From: Gammaproteobacteria bacterium
GTDB lineage: Bacteria > Pseudomonadota > Gammaproteobacteria > Coxiellales > Coxiellaceae
Length of the DNA stretch: 64,000 nucleotides
Direction of reading: 5' to 3'
Assembly: GCA_030425685.1 (NCBI GenBank)
Contig: JAUIAD010000010.1
Coordinates: 1 to 64,000, forward strand
Shown here: positions 48,470 through 58,219 of the stretch, in pieces
Layout of the letters: the number at the start of each line of letters is the position of its first letter
Position numbering within the stretch: position 1 is the stretch's first letter
Translations under genes and position numbers: made by a program
Notes under the pieces: model-generated
What the model was told of the DNA's origin: nothing
Databases searched by the model: none
Seen by the model: only the letters and a program-made list of their open reading frames with translations

Positions 48470-50200
48470 CTACTTTGGAAACTTCATTGAAAGGCTTAAA
48501 ATAACATTTTCTAACGTGTTAACACTAACCACACCTGTGTGATCTGAAACTTGAACTCCAGTGCCAAATAGTCTTGTAATACTTTTGTATACAGTAAGTG
48601 TAAGCATGCCAGCTAATGAATCAAACTGCTGTGGACTACGACTTAAGTGGTATTCAACTGCCAAAATAAACGTTGCTATGCGAACACGCATAAAATCACC
48701 GTAGGTTATTCCTTTGACTCCTGGCCTACCTTGTTTTTCAGCATGCTTGCCTGCAATCCTCTTTAAAAAGCTCATCTCCTTATACTGTATACTTCCCTTA
48801 CATTGTTCGACACTACTCCAATAAAATTCAAAACGAGTTTTGCTTGCTTGATAGTGACTAATGCGATTCATTATAGTAAACACAGATGCGGAAATACCAA
48901 TAAATGCACCAATAATGGCACTCAAACCAAGTAACATCGGTGCTGATAAAAGTGTTGAAGTAATACCTAACATATCCAACGGGGCCTTAACCACATTCTC
49001 TATCATAGCATTTTGGGTTCGGTTGATCTGACTTTGAAATTTATCAATCAAAAAGCTTAATAATTCACTCATAGAGTCTAGCGAAAAAAGATCATACTCC
49101 GAATAATTACCACTCCCAAATCTATGATAACTTAACGATGTAACATTGCTAATCATTTCATTAGTTGCCATCAACCTCGCAATATTCTTATCCAAACCAT
49201 TAACCGTATTCATGTCGATAAATAGTGAAATAGCACGACTGATAGTTCCCAAGGTACCTGCGGTTAAAAAACCTGAGGTCTCATGCGCTGGCATTGTTCG
49301 AGCAGCAATGACAGCTGCACTTCCTCCAGCATCCACACCAGCTTTAGTCATTCTAGCCACGGCTTCGCGCGAGTCTTTTACTGATAACGACTGTGACAAA
49401 TCTCGAAATGACTGCACAATTGAGATAGGTTGATCGACGAATGTATTTTTCATAGTTAGCGGATCTATTATTTGGTTTGGCATACTCTGCATCAAAAGGT
49501 TAAATCCACGCAAATAATTCGACGCAGGAACGATGTAATCCTGATTGGCCGACACAATTACTTTTAACGGATTAAAAGTCTCACCATCGACGCGATTTCC
49601 ATGTGGCCCACTAATATCAAAACCAAAATAATTTGGAGTATAGTACACCCCTCCCGTTTCACCGGGCCTAAGCGGCCCCTTTCTAAATCCCGCAATGGGA
49701 TGTAACGAGCAATCAGAATAAGTTTGCGATGCTTGCTGCTGTTGAGAAGCAGACTGCACAACAGCTGGTTGTTGATAATATTCCTCAACAGGATAAGATG
49801 AGTTAACCCGTTCTTGAGACATCGATGTTTCATCTTGCGTAACAGCATAGAAACGTGTCGGCACACGGTATTCCAAATACTCTGCCTGAGTAACCTGCTG
49901 GCGAACTACTTGAGATGGACCACTATTTGGTACAGTGACCCATTGCAATAAACCATCCTGCATAACATGCTGGTTAGACCCTTGAACTGGCATCGGCCAT
50001 TCTTGCTGTGTTTCTTGCAACGGCATTGGGCGAGACATAGGTCTTTCAATGCTTCTATTATCAGTTGCAGATTCCCCAAAAATTTTATCTTTCAACGAAT
50101 ACAAAGGAGCAAACCATGAACTCGAACTATTATTATTGTTTGACGAAGTAGCTTGTGTAGGATACTGAGTAGGTGCATATAGTGCGTTGTCGGGTCTCAT
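48470..50200 (-). CDS. Orphan 576-residue protein, unknown function
   Basis: No family recognised. Residues 1-165 are Gln/Pro/Ser/Asn-rich and probably disordered (TQATSSNNNNSSSSW; VVQSASQQQQASQTY). A middle part (about 170-370) is mixed helical and without signal peptide, followed by one or two hydrophobic segments (LLSAPMLLGLSAIIGAFIGI near residue 425) and a globular C-terminus (residues 450-576). GAGG precedes the ATG. A disordered N-terminus plus internal membrane hairpin is compatible with a translocated effector or membrane-associated structural protein. Its 3' end is 21 bp from the convergent histidine-kinase gene. Confidence 0.72.
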   Translation of the reverse strand: MRPDNALYAPTQYPTQATSSNNNNSSSSWFAPLYSLKDKIFGESATDNRSIERPMSRPMPLQETQQEWPMPVQGSNQHVMQDGLLQWVTVPNSGPSQVVRQQVTQAEYLEYRVPTRFYAVTQDETSMSQERVNSSYPVEEYYQQPAVVQSASQQQQASQTYSDCSLHPIAGFRKGPLRPGETGGVYYTPNYFGFDISGPHGNRVDGETFNPLKVIVSANQDYIVPASNYLRGFNLLMQSMPNQIIDPLTMKNTFVDQPISIVQSFRDLSQSLSVKDSREAVARMTKAGVDAGGSAAVIAARTMPAHETSGFLTAGTLGTISRAISLFIDMNTVNGLDKNIARLMATNEMISNVTSLSYHRFGSGNYSEYDLFSLDSMSELLSFLIDKFQSQINRTQNAMIENVVKAPLDMLGITSTLLSAPMLLGLSAIIGAFIGISASVFTIMNRISHYQASKTRFEFYWSSVEQCKGSIQYKEMSFLKRIAGKHAEKQGRPGVKGITYGDFMRVRIATFILAVEYHLSRSPQQFDSLAGMLTLTVYKSITRLFGTGVQVSDHTGVVSVNTLENVILSLSMKFPK

Positions 50201-50511
50201 TTTTATTGCCTCGTATTTGCAAATGACTTATTGGATGATGATTCGACTGGTAGAATCACTAAATCAACACCCATATTTAAATTTCACCCTAAAATTGTAA
50301 CAAAACGCTGTTACCATATAATTTTCAAAATATTACCAATCTATTACCACCCAAGAGAAAATCAATATAATTCATTAAAAACCAATGAGTTATCAAGCTT
50401 TAAGTTCTTATGCAATGTGCAAAACTAAACAAAAATAAGTAGGTGCTCGAAAATAAGACCCTCCTCAGTTATAATGCCCTCCCACTCAAATACCGCATAG
50501 AAAGACCGAAT
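50201..50511. other. Spacer between orphan gene and mfd
   Basis: An AT-rich divergent intergenic region holding, presumably, the promoters of both neighbours. I see no gene, strong hairpin or repeat in it. Confidence 0.5.
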
Positions 50512-53500
50512 ATGAGCACAATTCCGCTAAACACCACCCTGCCCTCGCAAAAGGACAACCGCCTTAGCTGGGGGAACCTAAAAGGTTTTTGTAAAAGTCT
50601 CGCTATCAGCGACCTCGCACAAAAAAGCAAAAATGTAACCTTAGTTATTACCAACACTATTCATGATGCTAATATATTGCGTGATGAGCTAAAATTTTTC
50701 TGCCCAGCCGATTTACCGATCTCGTTATTTCCAGATTGGGAAACGCTGCCCTATGATCACTTTTCTCCGCATCAAGATATTATTTCTGAAAGGTTGTTAA
50801 CACTTTATCGACTAGCAGAAATGCGCCAAGGGATTGTGATTGCTGCCATACCAACATTAATGCACTGCATTTTGCCTAAGGAATATTTATTTTCTAGCAG
50901 CTTTATACTTTCCACCAACGATAAGTTTGATATAGAAAAAACACGTAACAAGCTAGTTCATGCTGGTTATCGTGCAGTTGGGCAAGTGATGGAGCATGGT
51001 GAATTTACCATCCGTGGCTCAATTATTGATATTTTCCCTATGGGCAGCAATACGCCTTTTCGTATTGAGCTATTTGATGAAGACGTAGAAAGCATCCGCA
51101 GTTTTGATCCTGACTCACAACGCTCTTTGGAAAAATTAAAGAGAATAGAGCTACTACCTGCCGGAGAATACCCCTTAACCGATGATGCCATTACACGCTT
51201 TCGCCAATCATGGCGTGCTGCCTTTGCTGGCAACCCCAAAGAAGCACCCATCTATCAACAAATCAGCGAAGGTGAATCAGCTGCTGGTGCAGAATATTAT
51301 TTGCCCTTCTTTTACGAGAATACTGCAAGCTTCTTTGATTATCTTAATGAAAAAACCAATGTCGTTCTAATCGGTAATGTTATGGAAAGCGCACAAGGCT
51401 TTGCAAAAGAAATTCATGAGCGCTATGAACAATTACGCTACGATGTAACCAGGCCACTGTGTCCTAAAGAAGATATCTTTCTTTCCCCTGATCAAGTTTT
51501 TCAAAAATTAAAACCTTTTACACAAATAAAAATTTCCACAGAGAAAGTTCCCGAAAAACCTGGTCAAATTAACTTCGCTAGTGAAGTGCTACCCAATATT
51601 AGCGTTGATCACAAAGCAAAAGAGCCGTTAAAAAAGCTATCTAGCTTTATAAAAATGTTTAGCGAAAATAAAAATGCCAAAATCCTCTTTTGTGCTGAAA
51701 GCAGTGGACGGCGGGAAACACTGCTAGAGTTACTAAAAGATAACAGCATCGAAGCCAAAACAGTTGAGAACTGGCAAAGTTTTCTAGCTGAAAAGGAAAC
51801 TATAAGCATAACCACGGGTGGATTAACGCACGGAGCTGCAATAATATCACCACCAATCAGCATTATTACTGAATCACAATTGTTCGGCGAAAAAGTAAAA
51901 CAGCGACAGCACGCTAAACAACGACAGCTCGACCCTAATTTAATTATCCGTAATTTAACAGAGCTCAGCATTGGCTCACCAGTAGTGCATATTAATCATG
52001 GCGTGGGTCGCTATCAAGGCTTGGAAACGATTAAATCAGGCGAACAAGAAGCTGAATTTTTAACCCTTGCGTATGCAGACAACGCTAAGATTTATGTGCC
52101 GGTCAGCTCACTACATTTAATCAGTCGCTATACCGGCGCTGATGCAGCCAGTGCGCCGCTATCAAAACTAGGCAGCAAACAGTGGGATCGCAATAAGAAA
52201 AAAACCTTAGAACAAATTCGTGACGTTGCCGCTGAATTACTGGATGTTTATGCCAGAAGACATGCGAGCAAAGGTTTTGCTTTTAAAGACCCCGACGCTG
52301 ATTATAAAAAATTTCGTGCCGCATTCCCGTTTGAAGAAACACCCGACCAGAAGAATGCTATTGATAATGTCTTAAAAGACATGGTAAAACCGCAAGCAAT
52401 GGATCGCCTAGTTTGTGGCGATGTTGGCTTTGGTAAAACTGAAGTGGCTATGCAAGCGGCCTTTTTAGCGACACAAAGCAATAAACAGGTTGCCATTTTA
52501 GTCCCAACGACATTATTAGCCACACAACATGCGCAAAACTTTCAAGATCGCTTTGCTGACTGGCCTATTAAAGTAGCTTGCTTATCTCGTCTACGCAGTA
52601 CAAAAGAGCAAAATGAAACAATTCAAAGCTTAGCAAATGGGTATGTGGATATTGTTGTTGGCACACATAAACTATTATCAGAAAAAATTAAATTTAAAAA
52701 CTTAGGTTTATTGATTGTCGATGAAGAACAGCGTTTTGGTGTTAAACAAAAAGAACGGATAAAGTCACTACGTGCCAATGTCGATATATTAACATTAACA
52801 GCAACGCCAATACCGCGTACGCTTAATATGGCGTTATCAGGCACTCGGGACTTGTCGATTATTACCACGCCACCCGCACGACGCTTATCAGTAAAAACGT
52901 TTGTACAGCAAGAAAATAAGGGTTTAATTCGTGAAGCAATATTGCGTGAAACGATGCGTGGTGGACAAATCTATTTTCTTCACAATGAAGTTTCAACCAT
53001 TGATGCCACGGCAGAAAAATTGCAAGATATAGTTCCTGAAGCCCGCATTGGTATTGGGCATGGGCAAATGCGTGAAGGTGAATTAGAAAGAGTTATGTCT
53101 GACTTTTATCATCAGCGCTTTAATGTCTTAGTGTGTAGCACAATTGTCGAGTCAGGTATTGATGTCCCTAGTGCCAATACCATCATTATTAATCGTGCTG
53201 ATCGCTTTGGCTTAGCGCAACTACACCAATTACGCGGGCGTGTTGGTCGCTCGCATCACCAGGCTTATGCTTATTTAATAACACCACCGCGTAAGGCGAT
53301 GACATCCGATGCCAGAAAGCGCCTTGATGCAATTGCTGAACTTGCTGATATTGGTTCTGGATTTAGTTTATCAACGCATGATTTAGAAATTCGTGGTGCT
53401 GGTGAGTTGCTGGGCGAAGAGCAGAGTGGGCAAATTCAGGCAGTTGGTTTTACGCTTTATATGGAGCTTTTGGAAGAGGCGGTAACGGCTTTGAAAGAAG

Positions 53501-53970
53501 GACGAGAGCCGGCGCTAGAAAAACCATTAAATTCTGGCCCAGAAATTGATTTGGGTATTAGCGCGCTTTTGCCTAAAGAGTATATCGCCGATATTCATAT
53601 TCGTTTGACTTTATACAAACGTCTTGCTAATTGTGAAAATAAAGAGGCTATGCAGGAATTAAAATCGGAAATGATTGATCGTTTTGGTTTGCTGCCTGAC
53701 CAGGCGCAAAGTTTGTTTCAAATTACCGAATTAAAAATATTAGCTAAGAAATTAGGGATTAACAAAATTGAGATGGGTAAAAAGTTTGGTTATATCGTTT
53801 TTAATGAAAAACCTGATGTTGATCCGGCTAAAATTATTAAATTGATTCAACTACAACCTAAGGTTTATCAATTGCAAGGGAGCGATAAGTTGCGCTTTGT
53901 TCCTAATATTGATGAGAACTGTAAACGGGTTGGTTTTGTCGGTGATTTGTTGAAGAAGTTGTCTGCTTGA
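50512..53970 (+). CDS. mfd: Transcription-repair coupling factor
   Basis: 1152 residues from the ATG at 50512, typical for Mfd; a GTG start 23 codons upstream is possible but unneeded. In order: UvrB-homologous N-terminal part (FPDWETLPYDHFSPHQDII, then YRAVGQVMEHGEFTIRGSII), the RNA-polymerase-interacting domain starting LSIGSPVVHINHGVGRYQGL, the translocase with Walker A CGDVGFGKTEVAMQAAF, DEEQRFG, TATPIPRTLNMAL and QLRGRVGRSHHQAYAY, and the C-terminal TRCF domain. It removes stalled RNA polymerase and recruits UvrA. Its last 600 bases show G/T-rich plus-strand composition unlike the rest of the gene. Confidence 0.97.
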   Translation: MSTIPLNTTLPSQKDNRLSWGNLKGFCKSLAISDLAQKSKNVTLVITNTIHDANILRDELKFFCPADLPISLFPDWETLPYDHFSPHQDIISERLLTLYRLAEMRQGIVIAAIPTLMHCILPKEYLFSSSFILSTNDKFDIEKTRNKLVHAGYRAVGQVMEHGEFTIRGSIIDIFPMGSNTPFRIELFDEDVESIRSFDPDSQRSLEKLKRIELLPAGEYPLTDDAITRFRQSWRAAFAGNPKEAPIYQQISEGESAAGAEYYLPFFYENTASFFDYLNEKTNVVLIGNVMESAQGFAKEIHERYEQLRYDVTRPLCPKEDIFLSPDQVFQKLKPFTQIKISTEKVPEKPGQINFASEVLPNISVDHKAKEPLKKLSSFIKMFSENKNAKILFCAESSGRRETLLELLKDNSIEAKTVENWQSFLAEKETISITTGGLTHGAAIISPPISIITESQLFGEKVKQRQHAKQRQLDPNLIIRNLTELSIGSPVVHINHGVGRYQGLETIKSGEQEAEFLTLAYADNAKIYVPVSSLHLISRYTGADAASAPLSKLGSKQWDRNKKKTLEQIRDVAAELLDVYARRHASKGFAFKDPDADYKKFRAAFPFEETPDQKNAIDNVLKDMVKPQAMDRLVCGDVGFGKTEVAMQAAFLATQSNKQVAILVPTTLLATQHAQNFQDRFADWPIKVACLSRLRSTKEQNETIQSLANGYVDIVVGTHKLLSEKIKFKNLGLLIVDEEQRFGVKQKERIKSLRANVDILTLTATPIPRTLNMALSGTRDLSIITTPPARRLSVKTFVQQENKGLIREAILRETMRGGQIYFLHNEVSTIDATAEKLQDIVPEARIGIGHGQMREGELERVMSDFYHQRFNVLVCSTIVESGIDVPSANTIIINRADRFGLAQLHQLRGRVGRSHHQAYAYLITPPRKAMTSDARKRLDAIAELADIGSGFSLSTHDLEIRGAGELLGEEQSGQIQAVGFTLYMELLEEAVTALKEGREPALEKPLNSGPEIDLGISALLPKEYIADIHIRLTLYKRLANCENKEAMQELKSEMIDRFGLLPDQAQSLFQITELKILAKKLGINKIEMGKKFGYIVFNEKPDVDPAKIIKLIQLQPKVYQLQGSDKLRFVPNIDENCKRVGFVGDLLKKLSA

Positions 53971-54076
53971 GTTTTTCAAATAACGCAACTGTTACTTGCT
54001 AGCACAAGATTATTGATAATGATATTGTTAATTTACCCAAAACCCTTTGATAGGCAGTCAATACCTACAAAAAATG

Positions 54077-54154
54077 CGTAGGGGCGCAGCATGCTGCGCC
54101 CGCAAGGGTTTGCTGCCACCTGAGGCTTACGGGTGCAGCATGCTGCACCCCTAC
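54077..54154. repeat. Paired GCATGC-centred palindromes
   Basis: The first copy has core GGGGCGCAGCATGCTGCGCC (54077-54102), the second, inverted, has GGGTGCAGCATGCTGCACCC (54131-54150) followed by CTAC. The C-to-T changes in the second copy are compensatory across its stem, so base pairing is conserved. It lies between the convergent mfd and miaA genes and probably terminates both. Otherwise 53971-54214 shows no gene. Confidence 0.85.
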
Positions 54155-54214
54155 TCTGTGTTAAAGATAGCACCCCATCGTAAAATGACTGCGTGGAGTT
54201 GTTGATTAGCAATG

Positions 54215-55147
54215 TCAGCCTATAGCTGCTTTCAAATGGCGAATTGTTTTTGCTAGCAAATCTGGATCGCCGGTTTCTATTTTAAAAGCATCTGGCCAGC
54301 GTTTTAACCAGGTAAATTGCCGTTTGGCTAATTGGCGCGTGGCAATAATAGAACGTTCTCGCATGGTGACAAAATCATACTCGCCGTCTAAATAAGACCA
54401 CATTTGTCGATAGCCTACCATACGTATGGAAGGTAATGCTGTGTTTAAATCATCGCGCTGGTATAAGCTTTTTACTTCGTCCTCAAATCCAGCCTCCAGC
54501 ATTAAGTCAAAACGTTTTTCGATGCGTTGGTGAACTATTTTTCTGTCGGTGGGGGCGATAATCATATTTATAATATTAAAAGGAAGCTCTTGCCATTCCT
54601 GCTCATTTTGTAGTTGCGTCATTGTTTTTCCGGTGCTGTAAAATAGCTCTAAAGCACGTGAAATGCGTTGAGGGTCGTTGGGATGGATTCGTTTTGCTGA
54701 TTCGGGGTCTATGTTTTTCAGTTCTTCATGTAGATATTCCCAGCCCTTTTCGTTTGCTTTTTGTTGCACTACTTCACGAATTTGCGCATCGGCGCCTGGG
54801 AATTTTAAAAAGCCACGCTGTAATAGGTTGAAATACAGCATCGTGCCGCCTACTAGTAAAGGAATTCTTTCTTGTGCGTGAATATCTTTTATTTCTCGTA
54901 AGGCGTCTTCGCAGAACTGTCCAGCGGAGTAGTTTTCTGCTGGGTCGCATAGGTTTATTAAGCGGTGCGGGGCTCTTTGTAGTTCTTCTTTGGTTGGTGT
55001 GGCTGTGCCGATGTCCATTTCTTTATAGACCATGGCGGAATCTACGCTGATGATGTCGCAGGGTAGTTTTTCGTGTAATTTAATTGCTAAGCCTGTTTTG
55101 CCGCTGGCGGTTGGGCCCATTAGGCAGATTATGGTTGGTTTTTTCAT
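54215..55147 (-). CDS. miaA: tRNA dimethylallyltransferase
   Basis: 310 residues from the ATG at 55145-55147, which has AGGAA upstream and places the P-loop at the N-terminus; the longer frame runs into the palindromic repeat. Motifs are CLMGPTASGKTGLAIKL, ISVDSAMVYKEMDIGTATP, LVGGTMLYFNLLQRG, HPNDPQRISRALE and MVGYRQMWSYLDG, and the C-terminal ATRQLAKRQFTWLKRWP. It prenylates A37 in tRNAs reading U-first codons. It follows mutL as in E. coli; hfq, which normally comes next, is absent here. Confidence 0.96.
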   Translation of the reverse strand: MKKPTIICLMGPTASGKTGLAIKLHEKLPCDIISVDSAMVYKEMDIGTATPTKEELQRAPHRLINLCDPAENYSAGQFCEDALREIKDIHAQERIPLLVGGTMLYFNLLQRGFLKFPGADAQIREVVQQKANEKGWEYLHEELKNIDPESAKRIHPNDPQRISRALELFYSTGKTMTQLQNEQEWQELPFNIINMIIAPTDRKIVHQRIEKRFDLMLEAGFEDEVKSLYQRDDLNTALPSIRMVGYRQMWSYLDGEYDFVTMRERSIIATRQLAKRQFTWLKRWPDAFKIETGDPDLLAKTIRHLKAAIG

Positions 55148-55210
55148 TTTTTTGTTTTCCTGTGGGTGCCTTTTGGGGTAGTGAATTTGTGTTCCTGACA
55201 TAGGCGGGTG

Positions 55211-55236
55211 CGGGCGCAGCATGCTGCGCCCCTACG
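55211..55236. repeat. Single GCATGC-centred palindrome between mutL and miaA
   Basis: One copy, core GGGCGCAGCATGCTGCGCCC (55212-55231) followed by CTACG, inverted relative to the copy at 54077. It lies 40 bp past the mutL stop and 64 bp before the miaA start, so it may separate expression of the two genes. Confidence 0.85.
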
Positions 55237-55276
55237 GGTGCCTTTGGGTGGATGGTTGCCTTGGGAAAGGTGCAAT

Positions 55277-57124
55277 TTATCGTCCACGTAAAAAGAATTT
55301 ATCTAATTCTGCTAACGAAAATTCTACCCAGGTGGGTCTGCCGTGATTGCATTGGCCGCTGTGTTCTGTTTTTTCCATGTCGCGTAAAATGGCATTCATT
55401 TCTGTGATGCTTAAACGGTGGTGGGCTCTCACAGCTGCATGGCAGGCTATTGTGCCTAAGACTTCGTTTACTTTTTCTTTGGCGCGTGAGCTGCTTTCGT
55501 TTTCGCTAACATCGGCTAAAATATCGTGTATTAGCTGTGGTAATTTTGATTCTTTTAATAACGCAGGTACTTCACGAATAACAACTTCATTCGGACCTAC
55601 CGCCTCTGTGACTAAACCGACTTCTAAAAATAAACCTTGTGCGACTTCCCATGCGCGCATCTCTGAACGGCTTAACGACACGGTAATCGGAATCAATAAT
55701 GGCTGGCAAGCAATCTTTTCATTACTTAATTGTGCTTTTAATTTTTCATACACTATGCGTTCATGCGCGGCATGCATATCTACCATAATTAAGCCTTTTT
55801 CATTTTGCGCTAAAATATAAATATCATGTAACTGTGCTATAGCATGACCTAAGGGATAACTAGGGGCTGGCTCTGCTACTTTAGGCTCTGATTGTGGGTG
55901 TAATGCCTTATAAACAGCAACCTGTTCTTCCACCGCTAAAGGCATGGCCTGTTGTTGCATCGTTGCCGTTGAATTTGGCATCACTGCGTTTGCCGCTACC
56001 GATTGACTAACCGACGGCGCTGCTACCGCTACCGCCTGTTGCTCATCGGAGCCTTCATCAACATTAGGAGTTTCCACATCAGCAACTATAGGAATATCAT
56101 CGTCATCATCATGATCACAAGTACCGGGGCGAATTTGCTCCAAGGCATCATGCACACCGCGAGAAACAAAATCATGCACCAAACGGCCATCACGAAAACG
56201 CACCTCATGCTTTGTTGGATGCACATTAACATCCACTAAGGAAGGATCAATTTCTAAATATAAAACATAGGCAGGATAGCGGCCATTAAATAAAACATCA
56301 TGATAGGCATGACGCAAAGCATGCGAGAGCAATTTATCTCTGACAAAGCGGCCATTAATGTAAAAATACTGCATATCCGCTTGGCTGCGATTATAATTTG
56401 GATCTGCTATCCAACCTGACATTTTCATCCCTGACGCATTAAACTCTATATATAAGGCATTCTCCATAAATGGTTTGCCCATAATTAAAGCCAAGCGTTT
56501 TTCTTTTTCAACCTGTGAAGTTGCTATGGGGCATTTAAACACTTCACGCTGATTATGCGTTAAAGTAAAGGCTACTTCAAAATGACTTAACACCAAACGC
56601 TGTAAAACTGTTTCAACATGATTAAACTCTGTTTTTTGTGTTCGTAAAAATTTACGCCGCGCTGGGGTGTTATAAAAAATATCGCGAATTTCCACTGTTG
56701 TGCCTACTGGGTGTGCACTTGGCAAAACATCACTAACCTGCCCGCCTTCACTCTCAATTTTATTCCCTTGCTCTTCATCACGTTGATGCGTTGTAATTTT
56801 TAAACGTGAAATGGCTGAAATACTGGCAAGTGCTTCACCACGAAAACCTAAACTAGCCACTTGTTGCAAATCATCAAAACTAGCTATTTTACTGGTCGCA
56901 TGTGCACAAAGCGCTAACGGCAAATCATCCGCATAAATACCATCGCCGTTATCACGAATGCGAATAAGCTCTTCGCCACCTTTTAGAATATCTATTTGAA
57001 TGCTATTCGCATGCGCATCCAAACTATTTTCCACCAGCTCCTTAACAACAGACGCCGGTCGTTCTACCACTTCCCCAGCCGCAATTTGATTTGTCAGCAA
57101 TTGATCAAGAAGATTAATTAACAT
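55277..57124 (-). CDS. mutL: DNA mismatch repair protein MutL (endonuclease type)
   Basis: 615 residues. The N-terminal GHKL ATPase has ELVENSLDAHANSIQID, RDNGDGI, HATSKIASFDDLQQVASLGF followed by RGEALASISA, and GTTVEIRDIFYNTPAR. A linker from about residue 330 is Asp- and Ala/Val-rich (CDHDDDDDIPIV). The C-terminal domain has MVDMHAAHERIVYE, which fits the DxHA-x2-E-x4-E metal motif of nicking MutL proteins, plus ACHAAVRAHHRL and GQCNHGRPTW. It therefore likely cuts the strand itself, as in bacteria lacking MutH. It precedes miaA. Confidence 0.96.
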   Translation of the reverse strand: MLINLLDQLLTNQIAAGEVVERPASVVKELVENSLDAHANSIQIDILKGGEELIRIRDNGDGIYADDLPLALCAHATSKIASFDDLQQVASLGFRGEALASISAISRLKITTHQRDEEQGNKIESEGGQVSDVLPSAHPVGTTVEIRDIFYNTPARRKFLRTQKTEFNHVETVLQRLVLSHFEVAFTLTHNQREVFKCPIATSQVEKEKRLALIMGKPFMENALYIEFNASGMKMSGWIADPNYNRSQADMQYFYINGRFVRDKLLSHALRHAYHDVLFNGRYPAYVLYLEIDPSLVDVNVHPTKHEVRFRDGRLVHDFVSRGVHDALEQIRPGTCDHDDDDDIPIVADVETPNVDEGSDEQQAVAVAAPSVSQSVAANAVMPNSTATMQQQAMPLAVEEQVAVYKALHPQSEPKVAEPAPSYPLGHAIAQLHDIYILAQNEKGLIMVDMHAAHERIVYEKLKAQLSNEKIACQPLLIPITVSLSRSEMRAWEVAQGLFLEVGLVTEAVGPNEVVIREVPALLKESKLPQLIHDILADVSENESSSRAKEKVNEVLGTIACHAAVRAHHRLSITEMNAILRDMEKTEHSGQCNHGRPTWVEFSLAELDKFFLRGR

Positions 57125-57272
57125 AGGCTTACCACTCTCTTTTAAATTTTCGTTTGCCAGTATATCGCAAATCTTAAGGTAATTTTATTTTTAATTCTTT
57201 ATAGTAAATTAATCCGAAAAGCGTATAATACGATTTATCAATTCACAATTACAGTTATAAGGATGAATTCTA

Positions 57273-58205
57273 ATGCCAAATTCCAAAAGAGAAACTTTTA
57301 TTCAGGTGGCTGACGTAGCCAAAGACGTATCAGAAGTTACCGTCTTCACTTTTTTTGCCAAACATGCCTGGATGGAAATGTTTACCGCTTCGCCGTTACA
57401 TTTTATTTTTTTTCCCGTCATTGGTGCTAGTTTAGCCGCTTTTGCAGCTAACGATTTATATCTTTTAAAACAAGCGGAAAAAGCTAAAAGACAAGCTGAG
57501 GCAGAGGAGCGAGATAGCCGTTCGTCCAGCGGATCTTTTATTGATGACCAGGATAAAGAAGTGAAAGAAGGCACTTTATTTCCCCATGATTTTTCAGGAC
57601 TTCCCAACCCGTCAGTTGATATAGATGAACAGATCAGATTATTAAAATTTAAAGCCGCAACATCTGGTATCGCCGCTTGTTTAGCCAATGGCGCCATTAT
57701 TGGCAGCTTAGCTTTGGGAGCTAGCTTCACACTAACCCCCTATCTGTTTGCTGCTGCTATGGGTGTAATGGCAATACGCTTTTTAGTCCTTTCTATAAAG
57801 TCTGCCATTGACTTATATCATGCAGGAACTCTTGAAGAAATGAAAACACACCGACAAGAGTTAGTAAAAAATATTGTTCGCTTTGTTGCGGTATCCTTAG
57901 TGGTTACGCTAGTTGTTGGCGCAATGATATCCCCATTTGCTCCAGCTGTCTTATTTGCAGTTGGTATGGCTGCTGCGGGTGTAGCATTTCTATTTATGGC
58001 GTGGAAACATGGCCCAAAGAAAATTAAACGCGCAATAAAAAGCTTTCACTGGCAGAAGAACGAAGGCTGCTGTTGTTCGACACCAAGCCTAAAACAAAAT
58101 GGCAGTGGATTTTTTGGTAAAGCAAGGTATGGCAAAGTCCTCGACGATGCACCTAAAGATAGGCCTGGCCTAGGAGCTAATGGTGGGACAGTCCCACCAT
58201 TATAA
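57273..58205 (+). CDS. Orphan membrane protein with Cys-rich C-terminal tail
   Basis: 310 residues, family not recognised. Hydrophobic segments lie near residues 40-62 (PLHFIFFPVIGASLAAFAAN), 130-170 (two, including LTPYLFAAAMGVMAIRFLVL) and 205-250 (two, including VRFVAVSLVVTLVVGAMISP). A charged, Ser-rich loop follows the first (about residues 68-110). The soluble tail has three adjacent Cys (NEGCCCSTPS) and many Gly/Lys residues. AAGGA precedes the ATG and a TATAAT box lies at 57224-57229. Adjacent cysteines could be lipidated if the protein entered a host, but this is speculation. Confidence 0.72.
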   Translation: MPNSKRETFIQVADVAKDVSEVTVFTFFAKHAWMEMFTASPLHFIFFPVIGASLAAFAANDLYLLKQAEKAKRQAEAEERDSRSSSGSFIDDQDKEVKEGTLFPHDFSGLPNPSVDIDEQIRLLKFKAATSGIAACLANGAIIGSLALGASFTLTPYLFAAAMGVMAIRFLVLSIKSAIDLYHAGTLEEMKTHRQELVKNIVRFVAVSLVVTLVVGAMISPFAPAVLFAVGMAAAGVAFLFMAWKHGPKKIKRAIKSFHWQKNEGCCCSTPSLKQNGSGFFGKARYGKVLDDAPKDRPGLGANGGTVPPL

Positions 58206-58219
58206 TAAGACACTCCCTC

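Noticed and set aside
53971-54214. hfq expected downstream of miaA
   Set aside because: No Hfq-like frame is present; the space holds only palindromic repeats, so hfq must be elsewhere.
55148-55222. N-terminal extension of miaA
   Set aside because: The extra residues are encoded by the palindromic repeat and come before the normal MiaA start with its own ribosome-binding site.
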